Assembly: GCA_028281235.1 (NCBI GenBank)
Contig: JANQKG010000008.1
Coordinates: 1 to 47,791, forward strand
DNA from: Afifellaceae bacterium
Lineage (GTDB): Bacteria > Pseudomonadota > Alphaproteobacteria > Rhizobiales > Afifellaceae
DNA: 47,791 nt
Direction of reading: 5' to 3'
Below the pieces are notes generated by a model that was given only the letters and a program-made list of their open reading frames with translations, was not told the DNA's origin and searched no databases. The position numbers and the translations under genes are program-made. Below are positions 33,504-41,951 of this stretch, piece after piece; position 1 is the first letter of the stretch; each line of letters opens with the position of its first letter.

Positions 33504-34430
33504 TCAAACCGGCTGCGGCGTCAACGCCTGCGGCTTGTGGTGCTCAAGCCAGTGCCGCGCGATGTCGATGCGGCGCGCGAGCCAGACGCGATCCTTGCCT
33601 TGCACGTAATCGAGGAAGCGCAGCAGCGCCGCCATGCGGCCGGGCCGGCCGACGAGCCGAAAGTGGAGCCCGACCGACATCATCTTGGGCGCGCCGGCCC
33701 AGCCCTCCGCATAGAGTACGTCGAAGCTGTCCCTGAGATAGGCGAAGAACTGGTCGCCGGAATTGAAGCCCTGCGTGGTGGCAAAGCGCATGTCGTTGGC
33801 GTCGAGCGTGTAGGGGATGATGAGATGTGGGCCGTTGGGTCCCTTTATGTAATAGGGCAGATCGTCCGCGTAACTGTCTGACGAATAGACGAAACCACCT
33901 TCCTCCATCACCAGCCGCGTGGTGTTGATTGAGGCCTTGCCTTGGTAGAAGCCGAGCGGCCGCGCGCCGGCCATTTCGGTGTGAATACGCACCGCTTCGG
34001 CGATGTGGCGGCGCTCCTCGTCCTCCGGCACGCTTCGATAATCGAGCCATTTGAGGCCGTGGCTGGCGATCTCCCATTCAGCCTCGTTCATGGCCGCCAC
34101 CGCTTCCGGGTTGCGTGCCATGGCGGTGGCGACGGCATAGGACGTCACCGGAATGCCGCGGTCGGTGAAAGTTCGCCATAGCCGCCAGAAGCCGGCGCGG
34201 GAGCCGTATTCGTAAAGCGATTCCATGTTCATGTGGCGCTCGCCCGGCCACGGTTCCGCGCCGACAATGTCGGACAAGAGCCATTCGGAGCTCGGGTCGC
34301 CGTGCAGAATGTTGCTCTCGCCACCTTCCTCGTAGTTGACGACGAACTGCACGGCGATCAGCGCGCCGTTCGGCCATTTCGGGTCGGGCGGGGTGCGGCC
34401 GTAGCCGACCATGTCGCGCGGGTAGGTCAC
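33504..34430 (-). CDS. puuE: Allantoinase PuuE (polysaccharide deacetylase-like fold)
   Basis: 308 aa, the usual length of the metal-independent PuuE allantoinases, which use a NodB-type barrel to hydrolyse allantoin to allantoate. Signature blocks are NYEEGGE.NILHGD near residue 31, GSRAGFWRLWRTFTDRGIPVT (about 76-96), EIASHGLKWLDYR (about 119-131) and GLHFRLVGRPGR near the end. This continues the purine route from uraD at 17.2 kb, although 16 kb of unrelated DNA lies between. Its ATG overlaps the stop of the upstream M20 gene by 4 bases, so the two are translated together. Confidence 0.9.
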   Translation of the reverse strand: MTYPRDMVGYGRTPPDPKWPNGALIAVQFVVNYEEGGESNILHGDPSSEWLLSDIVGAEPWPGERHMNMESLYEYGSRAGFWRLWRTFTDRGIPVTSYAVATAMARNPEAVAAMNEAEWEIASHGLKWLDYRSVPEDEERRHIAEAVRIHTEMAGARPLGFYQGKASINTTRLVMEEGGFVYSSDSYADDLPYYIKGPNGPHLIIPYTLDANDMRFATTQGFNSGDQFFAYLRDSFDVLYAEGWAGAPKMMSVGLHFRLVGRPGRMAALLRFLDYVQGKDRVWLARRIDIARHWLEHHKPQALTPQPV

Positions 34431-35665
34431 GCCGTCAGAACATCCGCGATGGTCAGCGCCACGATGGTGGTCGCGGCGTGGAGGTCGGAGAGAACCAGTC
34501 GCTCATCGGCACGGTGGCCGTTGGCCTCCAGGAAAGAGCGCGGGCCGGCGCCGTAGGAGACGGTGGGAATGCCGGCCTCAGCGTAAAGCCGCGCGTCTGT
34601 ATAGAGCGGAACGCCTTCCACCTTGGGTGTTTCGCCGAGGAGATCGGCGGCGTGGCGGCGGAGCGGCTCAGTCAGCGTCTCCGCGCCAGGAAGTTGGCGG
34701 AGGGGGGAGGCCAAGAGCACGCGTTCGATCTCAACGCCGATGCCGGCATGGGCGGCAGCGGCTTGCGTGATGACGTGCCGCAGATGTGCCTCGACCTCAT
34801 CGGGGTTCTCTTCCGGGATCAGGCGGCGGTCGAGCCGGATGGTGACCTGGTCGGGCACGACATTGGTGTTGATGCCGCCGGAGATCAGCCCGACCGTCAG
34901 ATTGGGATGAGTGATGCCGGGGTGCTCCGAAAGGCGGTTCGGAAAGGCCTCACGCTCCTTGTAGAGCGCGCTTAGCACCGCATTCATCGCTTCCAGCGCA
35001 TCGTGTCCGGTCTCAGGTGCTGCGGCGTGGGCGGATTTGCCGTTCAGCGTGACCTTGAGGTGCAGGCAGCCGTTGTGGGCGGTGACGATGGAATAGGCGA
35101 AGCCGGCAGAGATGCAGACATCCGGCTTCACGATGCCGTTCTCCAGCAGCCATTTCGGGCCGATAAGGCCGCCCACTTCCTCATCGAAGGTGAAGTGCAG
35201 CTCCACGCTGCCTTTGAGTTCTCTCGCCACGGCTTCCAGCGCTGTGAGCGCGAAAGCGTAGGTGGCGAAGTCCGACTTGGAGACCGCCACACCGCGGCCA
35301 TACATGACGCCGTCGGCGATCTCCGCGGCAAAGGGCGGGTGCGTCCAGCCTTCGCCGGGCGCCACGACATCCCCATGGGCGTTGAGCGCAATCGTCGGCC
35401 CGTCACCGAAATTGCGGCGGACGACCAAGTTGGTGCACGATTCCATACCGAGCTCGCGGACTTCGTCGTCGGGCACGTTGTGTCGCTCAACCTCGAAGCC
35501 GAGTTCCTCCAGAAGGCCTGCGGCAACTTCGGCGATCGGCACACAATCGCCCGGCGGGTTGGAGGAGGGGGTCTGCACCAGCTTGGCGAGGAACGCCTCG
35601 CGCGCGGCGGTGCTGGCGTCGATGGCGGCGCGGATGGTCTCGCGGAGGTCTGCAGAACCGGTCAT
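34427..35665 (-). CDS. M20 family (ArgE/DapE-like) amidohydrolase with altered metal motif
   Basis: 412 aa. The N-terminal catalytic region has His97-x-Asp99 (NAHGDVVAP) and Glu162-Glu163 (FTFDEEVGGLIG), as in ArgE/DapE and related deacylases. However, the usual GRGxxDMKGG becomes GRGVAVSKSD, with Val128 where the metal-bridging aspartate normally lies; Asp132 is four residues on. The dimerisation/lid domain (about 205-315) has LKVTLNGKSAHAAAPETG. A C-terminal TDARLYAEAGIPTVSYGAG carries the last ligand region. It is translationally coupled to puuE, so a role after allantoin (for example on allantoate or a ureido compound) is inferred. It could equally be an N-acyl or N-carbamoyl amino acid hydrolase. 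Confidence 0.85.
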   Translation of the reverse strand: MTGSADLRETIRAAIDASTAAREAFLAKLVQTPSSNPPGDCVPIAEVAAGLLEELGFEVERHNVPDDEVRELGMESCTNLVVRRNFGDGPTIALNAHGDVVAPGEGWTHPPFAAEIADGVMYGRGVAVSKSDFATYAFALTALEAVARELKGSVELHFTFDEEVGGLIGPKWLLENGIVKPDVCISAGFAYSIVTAHNGCLHLKVTLNGKSAHAAAPETGHDALEAMNAVLSALYKEREAFPNRLSEHPGITHPNLTVGLISGGINTNVVPDQVTIRLDRRLIPEENPDEVEAHLRHVITQAAAAHAGIGVEIERVLLASPLRQLPGAETLTEPLRRHAADLLGETPKVEGVPLYTDARLYAEAGIPTVSYGAGPRSFLEANGHRADERLVLSDLHAATTIVALTIADVLTA

Positions 35666-35724
35666 GCCTGATGATGAAGCTCACCCGTCCGCTGCGGTCA
35701 ACCGCGCCGCCGGACAAGCGCAGG

Positions 35725-36492
35725 TCAGCCGATCTGCCCAAGCGCGGGAAACGTCTCCAGGAGCCAGTAGGAGAACGCCGTCATCTGGCCGGTGACGAAA
35801 AGCAAGCCGGTCAGCACCAGAAAGCCGCCCATGGTCTTTTCCACGGTCGGAAGATGGCGGCGGAAGTTGCTGGACCAGCCGAGGAAGACAGGCGCGAAAG
35901 CGGCAGCGAGCAGGAACGGCACGCCGAGCCCCATGGAATAGACGAAAAGCAGGAACGCGCCGCTTGAGACGGTGTCCTCCGAACCGGCCAGCGCCAGGAT
36001 CGCGGCGAGGATCGGTCCGATGCACGGCGTCCAGCCGAACGCAAAAGCCAAGCCCAGCACATAGCCGCCGAAAAGACCCGGCGGCTTCTCGCCGACCTGC
36101 ACGCGTGCCTCGCGCGACAGGAAGGCGATGCGGAAGATACCGAGGAAATGCAGGCCCATGATTGCGATGACGATGCCGGCGATCAAGGCGACCAGCGAGA
36201 CATTGATGCCGAAGAGGCCGACCTGCAGCACAGTCAAGCGTTGCACGGCCTGGCCGAATACGCTGGCGGTGGCGCCGAGCGCCACGAACACGGTGGAGAA
36301 GCCGAGGACGAAAGCCAGCGCCGCCATCACGATGTCGCGCCGGCGCTTGCTCTCCGGCTCGTGCTGTCCAAGCTCCTCGATGGAAACGCCGGCGATGTAG
36401 CAGAGATAGGGCGGCACAAGCGGCAGCACGCAGGGCGAGGCGAAGGACAGGAGCCCGCCCAGAAATGCCCCCAAAATGCCAATCTCGATCAT
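35725..36492 (-). CDS. ccdA: Cytochrome c biogenesis protein CcdA (thiol transporter)
   Basis: 255 aa with six predicted membrane helices. It moves electrons from cytoplasmic thioredoxin to periplasmic thiol proteins, for reduction of apocytochrome c or other partners. The redox cysteine pair is split between SPCVLPLVPPYLCYIAG in helix 1 and FGWTPCIGPILAAIL in helix 4, as expected for the DsbD/CcdA family. The long loop after helix 1 (SIEELGQHEPESKRRRD) is hydrophilic. The N-terminal MIEIGILGAFLGGLLSF supports the ATG at 36492. It may serve the haem-binding domain of PuuD or other cytochromes, but no partner gene adjoins; it appears monocistronic. Confidence 0.93.
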   Translation of the reverse strand: MIEIGILGAFLGGLLSFASPCVLPLVPPYLCYIAGVSIEELGQHEPESKRRRDIVMAALAFVLGFSTVFVALGATASVFGQAVQRLTVLQVGLFGINVSLVALIAGIVIAIMGLHFLGIFRIAFLSREARVQVGEKPPGLFGGYVLGLAFAFGWTPCIGPILAAILALAGSEDTVSSGAFLLFVYSMGLGVPFLLAAAFAPVFLGWSSNFRRHLPTVEKTMGGFLVLTGLLFVTGQMTAFSYWLLETFPALGQIG

Positions 36493-36538
36493 GCGCGGCC
36501 TTCCAAGCCTTCTATCCGGACCCGCCGATTATCGCTCA

Positions 36539-36690
36539 TTAGAGCGCTTTCGCGCTTCTTGAATCGCTCCAACGCTCTAACTTTTTGCTGAAGCATGATC
36601 TTGTCCGACCTTGCTTCGTCCACCGAAGCGGGCTTCGCGAAGGCGGGAAACCGGTATCCACCCCGGATCGGTGTCCGGGCCATGCTCTTA
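36539..36690. repeat. MITE-like palindromic repeat, family A, copy 2 (long form)
   Basis: Ends TTAGAGC and GCTCTTA, core AAGCATGATCTTGTCCGACC. Compared with copies 1 and 4 it carries an extra segment at about 36607-36648 (CTTGCTTCG...CGAAGCGGGCTTCGC...GGCGGG) that forms its own hairpin. Copy 3 has the same addition. The 377-bp gap 36493-36869 holds this repeat and nothing else that looks coding; a TTGACA at 36832-36837 is a possible -35 element for the next gene. Confidence 0.75.
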
Positions 36691-36869
36691 GAGCGTTAAC
36701 GCGGAACCACAAGCTCCCTCGCTCAGGGCGCGAAATCGTGACAATCAGGGCTGTCGCGTTCACCAAAGCGTAGGCCGGCGCCGGTTGGGCTTGGCGCGGC
36801 GCCGGGCGTTCATATCATTGCAGATCATGTGTTGACAAAATCGCACCGACGGGGAGTTTCAGCGCCGCT

Positions 36870-37325
36870 ATGCGGTTCTTGACCTTGGTCCTTCTCACGC
36901 TCCTCGGCGCCCTCTGGACGGCGGCGGCCGGGGCGCAGACGCGTGACGAAATGGAGCGCTGCCGGGCGATCGAAAACGATGAGCGCCGGCTCGCCTGCTA
37001 CGACGCGATCCGCCTTTCGCCGGGCCCGCCGCGCGCCAAATACGAACCCGTGCCGCTGGAGGAGCTGAAATCCTTTGCGCTCAGCTTCCGCGGACAGCTG
37101 GTGGAGGTGACGGGCTGGCTGACGCCTGGCGAAAACTTCCTTTTCCTCGGCGTCGATGAGGCCGACGAGCGCCCCATGCCCGTGGAGTTTGAGACGATCC
37201 CGCGCCGCGAGCGCCGGGCGTTCCTTCTGGAATGCGGGGAGGGGTGCCCGGCCGCCGTGCAGGGACGCGTGCGCCCGGTCAACTTCACGACGGGGATCGT
37301 CGCCGACGCGCTGATCGTGCGCTGA
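36870..37325 (+). CDS. Small exported protein of unknown function
   Basis: 151 aa. Residues 1-22 form a Sec signal peptide (MRFLTLVLLTLLGALWTAAAGA-Q), so it is probably periplasmic. The mature start has CRAIENDERRLACYDAI, a pattern of two cysteines with RLxCYDA that recurs in many proteobacterial envelope proteins of unclear role. A beta-rich domain follows (QLVEVTGWLTPGENFLFLGV), then a second cysteine pair ECGEGCPAAVQG. The four cysteines could form two disulfides. The GRV.PV ending resembles an OB-like fold, which is a guess. It follows a repeat and is convergent with the GMC oxidoreductase gene. No functional assignment. Confidence 0.78.
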   Translation: MRFLTLVLLTLLGALWTAAAGAQTRDEMERCRAIENDERRLACYDAIRLSPGPPRAKYEPVPLEELKSFALSFRGQLVEVTGWLTPGENFLFLGVDEADERPMPVEFETIPRRERRAFLLECGEGCPAAVQGRVRPVNFTTGIVADALIVR

Positions 37326-37342
37326 TCTGTCGGCGGTGATCC

Positions 37343-38968
37343 TTAAGCCTCAGCCGGTTTCGTCCCGCCGTTGAGGTCTCGGAAATTGTCGCGAATGTAA
37401 TGTGCTGTTCGAAGCGCGAGGGCGGAGACGGTCGGCGTCGGGTTGACCACGCCGCCGGTCGTCAAGATGCTGCCGTCGACGATGAACATGTTGGGTACAT
37501 CCCAGCTTTGCGCCCATTTGTTGACCACAGAGGTTTCCGGGTCGGCGCCCATGCGGCAGGTGCCGATCATGTGCCAGGCCGGCGTGCAATAGACGCCGTC
37601 GCTGTCGCGATAGTCCTGCAGCCGGTACTCGAACGCATTCGCGGCCTTGGCGACGTCCTCGATGCGGTCGAGCATGTAGTTCATCATACGCTTGTCGTTT
37701 TCGCCGGGCGCGTAGCGCGTCATAGCGGCCGAGATGCCGTCGGAATCCGTCCTCTCAGGGTCGAGCGTCACGCGGTTCTCCGGGTTAGGCAGGTCGTCGC
37801 CGATGGCAAAAATTCCGATGCCGTGACCGAAATGCGTCTCGAACCATTGGTGATGATCGCGGCCCCAAGGCGCCCGTCCGGAGCTGAACCAGCCGGCCGC
37901 CGTCTCGCCGGCGGATGCCACGCTGGTGATGCAGTTGAAGTTGAAGCCGTTGACGAAGCCGCGTGACACGTCGGTTTCGGCGAACTCGCGCGAGATGAGC
38001 GAGGCGATATAGCCGGTGTGGCCATCGACCGGCTCATCGACCCAGATCTCGCCGGCCACCAGCGTGTGGTGGAGGAGGTTGCGCCCCACCTGGTCCGATT
38101 GGTTGGCGAGGTTATCGGAGGCCAGAAGCAGCCGCGGCGTGCCCACCCCGTTGGCCGCCAGGATGACGATGCGGGCCTTCTGAAAGTGCTGCTGCCCGGT
38201 GTGGCGGTCGACATAAAGCGCGCCTGTGGCGTTGCCGTCGGCGCCGGTCTCGATCTGAAGCACGCGCGCGCCGGTTCTGAGCTCCGCGCCGTCCTTGAGG
38301 GCGCGTGGCCAAACCACCGCGGAATACATGCACATGGAGCCGCGGGCGCAGCCATTGCACAGGCCGCAGCCATTGCAGGCTGGCCGCCCGTCATAATCCT
38401 CGCTGATGACCGCCGCCTCAACCGGCCACCAGTGCCAGTCAAGCCGGTCAAACGCGTCGGCGAGACGCCTGGAGACCTTGGTCGGCGGCATGGGGCGCGT
38501 CGGACAGGGGCCCCGCGTCGGCATGGCCGGATCGCCGGCCAGACCCGACACGCCGATCAGCCGATCCGCCAGGTCGTAGAAGGGCGCCAGGTCCTCATAG
38601 GTGATGGGCCAATCGGGCTGCAATCCGTGCTCCACGCCCTTGCGGAAGTCCGACGGCCGGTAGCGCGGCCAGATGCCGCCATAGGCGTTGGTGGAGCCGC
38701 CTACGCCGTTCCACATCAGGATCTGGGAGGAATCGGAGATCACCGGATAATCATCCGGGTGAACGCGCTTGTTGACGTCGGGGTTCCAGTTCGTGCGCCG
38801 CTGCCAGGACCAATCGGCATGAAGATGCGCATAGTCCTCAGGCCCGACCCAAGAACCCTGCTCCAGGCAGACGACATCGAGGCCGGCTTCCGCCAGAACC
38901 AGGGCGGCCAGCGACCCGGACGCGCCGGCGCCGATAATGAGGACATCGCAGGGTGTGCCGGCACTCAT
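37343..38968 (-). CDS. GMC family FAD-dependent oxidoreductase (gluconate/glucoside dehydrogenase large subunit-like)
   Basis: 541 aa. The FAD-binding Rossmann motif CDVLIIGAGASGSLAALVLAEAG begins at residue 7. A cysteine-rich stretch CNGCGLCNGCARGSMCM (about 198-214) resembles that of gluconate and sorbitol-type membrane dehydrogenases. The GMC C-terminal active-site region is HMIGTCRMGADPETSVVNKW followed by NMFIVDGSILTTGGVVNPTP. The adjacent gene encodes a gluconate-2-dehydrogenase subunit-3-like partner and overlaps by 4 bases. No cytochrome c subunit lies nearby. Such complexes oxidise sugars at C1, C2 or C3; next to a sugar ABC transporter and a Gfo/Idh enzyme, a glucoside 3-dehydrogenase-like role is attractive but inferred. 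Confidence 0.88.
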   Translation of the reverse strand: MSAGTPCDVLIIGAGASGSLAALVLAEAGLDVVCLEQGSWVGPEDYAHLHADWSWQRRTNWNPDVNKRVHPDDYPVISDSSQILMWNGVGGSTNAYGGIWPRYRPSDFRKGVEHGLQPDWPITYEDLAPFYDLADRLIGVSGLAGDPAMPTRGPCPTRPMPPTKVSRRLADAFDRLDWHWWPVEAAVISEDYDGRPACNGCGLCNGCARGSMCMYSAVVWPRALKDGAELRTGARVLQIETGADGNATGALYVDRHTGQQHFQKARIVILAANGVGTPRLLLASDNLANQSDQVGRNLLHHTLVAGEIWVDEPVDGHTGYIASLISREFAETDVSRGFVNGFNFNCITSVASAGETAAGWFSSGRAPWGRDHHQWFETHFGHGIGIFAIGDDLPNPENRVTLDPERTDSDGISAAMTRYAPGENDKRMMNYMLDRIEDVAKAANAFEYRLQDYRDSDGVYCTPAWHMIGTCRMGADPETSVVNKWAQSWDVPNMFIVDGSILTTGGVVNPTPTVSALALRTAHYIRDNFRDLNGGTKPAEA

Positions 38969-39516
38969 CGTTGAAGCCCCCAGCGCGCGGTGCGCGTTTC
39001 GTCGAGCCGCAGGTCGGAGGTGTCCACGCGTCGCACGGCCTCAGTGGCGACATATGCGCCGCGATCGTGTTGTGGCGTGTCGGTCTCAACGTTGAAGGGC
39101 CGCCTGGGATAGCCCGTCAGGTGCGGGCGGAGCGCATAGGGGCGGCCCTTGCGCCGGATGGCTGCCACGACAAAGGGGCTTTCGTAGTACGCAAACGTGG
39201 CGGCGACACGCAGCTGCTCGAAGAGCTCCGGCTCGGTCGCCTCGAAGCGCTCTATGATGGCCACGCGGTCCTCAGGCGCCCGGTCCGCGAACGGACCGCC
39301 GGCGGCGACCAATGCATCGACGATGCGACCAAGCACCGCTTCGCCGGCCTGCTCCGCCAAGCGCAGCGCGACATGTCCGTGCACTCCAACCGAAGCGGCG
39401 GACGGCCAGTGATTGTCCCCCGGAATCAGCTCATCCACCAGATCGCCGAGCAACGCTGCGCCCTCAACCGGCGGCAAGTCGCTTCGTTTCTCCGATTCAA
39501 CAGAGCCGGTATTCAT
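38965..39516 (-). CDS. Gluconate 2-dehydrogenase subunit 3 family protein
   Basis: 183 aa. It resembles the small 'hitchhiker' subunit that accompanies GMC dehydrogenases: LVDELIPGDNHWPSAASVGV (about 26-45) and, later, FAYYESPFVVAAIRRKGRPY, then HLTGYPRRPF. In relatives this subunit often carries a Tat signal that exports the complex; here the first 25 residues lack a twin arginine and a hydrophobic segment. The ATG at 39516 follows a repeat, and the TGA overlaps the GMC gene ATG by 4 bases. Either the complex stays cytoplasmic or export depends on another protein. Transcription may continue from the ABC operon upstream (39686 on), with a family A repeat between. Confidence 0.84.
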   Translation of the reverse strand: MNTGSVESEKRSDLPPVEGAALLGDLVDELIPGDNHWPSAASVGVHGHVALRLAEQAGEAVLGRIVDALVAAGGPFADRAPEDRVAIIERFEATEPELFEQLRVAATFAYYESPFVVAAIRRKGRPYALRPHLTGYPRRPFNVETDTPQHDRGAYVATEAVRRVDTSDLRLDETRTARWGLQR

Positions 39517-39545
39517 GGGTGCCGCCTCCCTCGTGCTTCACCGGT

Positions 39546-39689
39546 CCAGAGCGTTTTCGTGTTTCGTTGAATTGCTCTAACGCCCCATCTTTTTATTTGA
39601 GCATGATCTTATCCGACCTTGCTTCGCCCGCCGAAGCGGGCTTCGCGAAGGCGGGAAAGCAGTGTCCACTTTTCGGGATCATGCTCTAG
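39546..39689. repeat. MITE-like palindromic repeat, family A, copy 3 (long form), containing the ABC ATPase stop codon
   Basis: Ends CCAGAGC and GCTCTAG (39683-39689), core GAGCATGATCTTATCCGACC and CCACTTTTCGGGATCATGCTC. An additional hairpin segment at about 39614-39657 is shared with copy 2. The TAG stop of the ABC ATPase gene (39686-39688, minus strand) lies inside the terminal CTAGAGC. It fills most of the gap 39517-39685. Confidence 0.82.
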
Positions 39690-40879
39690 AATATCGCGTT
39701 GCCGGTATCCGGGTCGAAATAGTGCACGCGATCGGGGCCGATGCCGAGCCTGACCGTGCTTCCGCTCTGCGGCGCGAGCGCCGTTTCGACACGCGCCGTG
39801 AGGCGCAGATGCCCGGATGATTCATCGCCGTCATAGCGCGCGGTGTCGTAGCTGATGTCGGGATGGCTCACTTCCTCCGCCACCAGGTCGAAATAGATGT
39901 AGGAATCCGCCCCGGTCGTTTCCGTCACAAGCGATAAAACCGAGAACCCGTCCGGGCTGTCTTCCGGAGCAATGCGAAAATCCTCCGGGCGGATGCCGAC
40001 AATCAGCGGCTTGTCGAGATGCGGGCCGAGCCCTGGGCGCGTGCTCAGCGTGTCGCCGGGAAGCGTGATGGCGTTCTCAAAGCCCTCAATCAGCAATGTC
40101 GGGCGGTCGGACTCAACGCTGACACGCCCAGAGAGAAAGTTCATGGGTGGACTGCCGATAAAGCCGGCGACGAACAGGTTGCACGGCTTGCTGTAAAGCG
40201 TCTTGGGGTCGTCGACCTGCTGGGTATTCGATTGGGCCTCGCTGGTGATTGGGCGGAGCACGGCCACGCGGTCGCCCATGGTCAATGCCTCGTCCTGATC
40301 GTGCGTGACATAAAGCGTGGTCACGCCAAGGCGACGGCTGAGCAGCTTCAGCTCCGCGCGCATCTGAACACGCATCTTGGCATCCAGATTGGACAGCGGC
40401 TCGTCCATCAGGAAGGCGCGGGGGTTGCGCACAATGGCGCGCCCCATCGCCACGCGCTGCCGCTGTCCGCCCGACAAAGTGCCCGGCTTACGGTCAAGCA
40501 AGTCCGACAATCCGAGGATGCGCGCGGCGTCGTTCACGCGGGTCTCGATCTCCGACCGCGGCACGCGCCGTTGCTCCAGTGCAAAGCAGATGTTGTCGCG
40601 GACCGTCATGTGCGGATAGAGCGCATAGTTCTGGAAGACCATCGCCACGTCGCGGGCGGCGGGCTCGGCGTTTGTCATGTCGATGCCGCCCAGCCAGAAG
40701 CGGCCGCTCGTAACCTCCTCCAGCCCGGCGGCCGAACGCAGCATCGTCGACTTGCCACAGCCCGACGGGCCGACGAGCACCAGAAACTCGCCGTCGTCGA
40801 TCTTCAGATTGATGTTTGAGATGGCGACCGTACCGCCGTCGTAAACCTTGCCGACATTGTCAAAGTTTATCTCAGCCAT
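39686..40879 (-). CDS. Sugar ABC transporter ATP-binding protein (UgpC/MalK type)
   Basis: 397 aa. The ATPase domain has the Walker A GPSGCGKST at 37-45, signature LSGGQRQRV at about 134, Walker B AFLMDEPLSNLD and the switch histidine in LYVTHDQDE. The C-terminal OB-like regulatory domain (from about 240) contains VGIRPEDF, as in MalK and UgpC proteins. It energises the two permeases encoded at 41952-43709. Unusually, the Gfo/Idh oxidoreductase gene lies between the ATPase and the permeases in the operon. The ATG at 40879 lies 38 bases from the upstream gene. The stop codon is within a family A repeat. Confidence 0.95.
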   Translation of the reverse strand: MAEINFDNVGKVYDGGTVAISNINLKIDDGEFLVLVGPSGCGKSTMLRSAAGLEEVTSGRFWLGGIDMTNAEPAARDVAMVFQNYALYPHMTVRDNICFALEQRRVPRSEIETRVNDAARILGLSDLLDRKPGTLSGGQRQRVAMGRAIVRNPRAFLMDEPLSNLDAKMRVQMRAELKLLSRRLGVTTLYVTHDQDEALTMGDRVAVLRPITSEAQSNTQQVDDPKTLYSKPCNLFVAGFIGSPPMNFLSGRVSVESDRPTLLIEGFENAITLPGDTLSTRPGLGPHLDKPLIVGIRPEDFRIAPEDSPDGFSVLSLVTETTGADSYIYFDLVAEEVSHPDISYDTARYDGDESSGHLRLTARVETALAPQSGSTVRLGIGPDRVHYFDPDTGNAIF

Positions 40880-40917
40880 TCCGATCTCCCAGGCGGGCTT
40901 TCGCGCCGTTTCTCGCT

Positions 40918-41946
40918 CTAGCTCGCCAGATCAACCGGCTGGCCGCTGGCGGCCGATTGCTCGATGGCCGCCAGCACACGCGTGACCCGAAGGCCGTCAT
41001 TCGCGTCGGCCAGGAGAGGCGCGTCGTGCATTACGGCGTCGACGAAGCGGGCAATCGCTTCCATCACGAAGCCGCCGACGCGTCCAACGCCAGTGGGCGT
41101 CACGCCGACGAGGTCGCCGTAGCTCATCCCTTTGCCGGTCAGAAACCGCAAGCCGCCATTGTGCGATACGTCGATCTGCAACGCGCCGGCGGTTCCGAAG
41201 ATTTCGCATTTCAGATCATAGACGGACGGGCCGTCGGCGGGATGAACCCAGCTGTTCTCAATCTGCGCGATCGTGCCGCCCGAGAACTCCAGCGTCGACA
41301 GGTGCACGTCGTCAGTATCGACGCCTTTCCCCGCCAGGAAGCCGCGATGCTTGACGGCGTAGACGCGGGTGACCTCCTGTCCGGTCAGGAACCGCAGAAT
41401 GTCCACCAGATGGCTGCCGAGGAACCACAGGGCAGAGGATTGCGCCGCCCAGCTCAGCATCTCAAAGGGCACGTAGACCGTGTCGCTGAGCCGCCCGGTG
41501 ATATGGATGGGCTGGCCGATGCGGCCTTCGTCGATGGCATTCTTGGCGCCGACAAAGGCTGGGTTGACGCGGTTATGGAAGTCCACCATCAGGCGGCCGG
41601 GCGCGGCTTCCGCGGCGGCGGCGACCGCCTCGGCTTCTTCGACAGTCGTCGCAAGTGGCTTTTCGCTGAGCACATGCTTTCCCGCTTCAAGGGCGGCGAG
41701 GATCAGCTTGGTGTGCGTGGCGTCCGGCGTGGCGACGGAGACCGCGTCAACGTCGGAGAGGGCGAGCACCTCGTCGATCGTGGTGCAGGCCTGGTCTGCC
41801 TTAAATTCCTTTGCCGTCGCCTCAGCGCGCCCGCTATCGACGTCACAGATCGCGCGGATGTGTGTCTGAGGCAGCGTGGAGAAGACGGTGGCGTGGTTTC
41901 GCCCCCACAATCCGGCGCCGATGATCGCTACGTTCAGCTTTTCCAC
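40918..41946 (-). CDS. Gfo/Idh/MocA family oxidoreductase
   Basis: 342 aa from the GTG at 41946, with AAGGA about 9 bases upstream; the frame is open further upstream, but that part lies over the permease gene. NAD(P)-binding motif VAIIGAGLWGRNHATVF at the N-terminus, and HVLSEKPLATTVEEAEAV with the family lysine of the EKP motif. The second domain is the C-terminal alpha/beta fold with DFHNRVNPAFVGAKNAI. Members oxidise or reduce sugars, inositols and 3-keto sugars. Inside a sugar ABC operon, it probably acts on the imported sugar or its 3-keto form. The permease gene ends 5 bases upstream. Confidence 0.88.
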   Translation of the reverse strand: MEKLNVAIIGAGLWGRNHATVFSTLPQTHIRAICDVDSGRAEATAKEFKADQACTTIDEVLALSDVDAVSVATPDATHTKLILAALEAGKHVLSEKPLATTVEEAEAVAAAAEAAPGRLMVDFHNRVNPAFVGAKNAIDEGRIGQPIHITGRLSDTVYVPFEMLSWAAQSSALWFLGSHLVDILRFLTGQEVTRVYAVKHRGFLAGKGVDTDDVHLSTLEFSGGTIAQIENSWVHPADGPSVYDLKCEIFGTAGALQIDVSHNGGLRFLTGKGMSYGDLVGVTPTGVGRVGGFVMEAIARFVDAVMHDAPLLADANDGLRVTRVLAAIEQSAASGQPVDLAS

Positions 41947-41951
41947 CGTTG

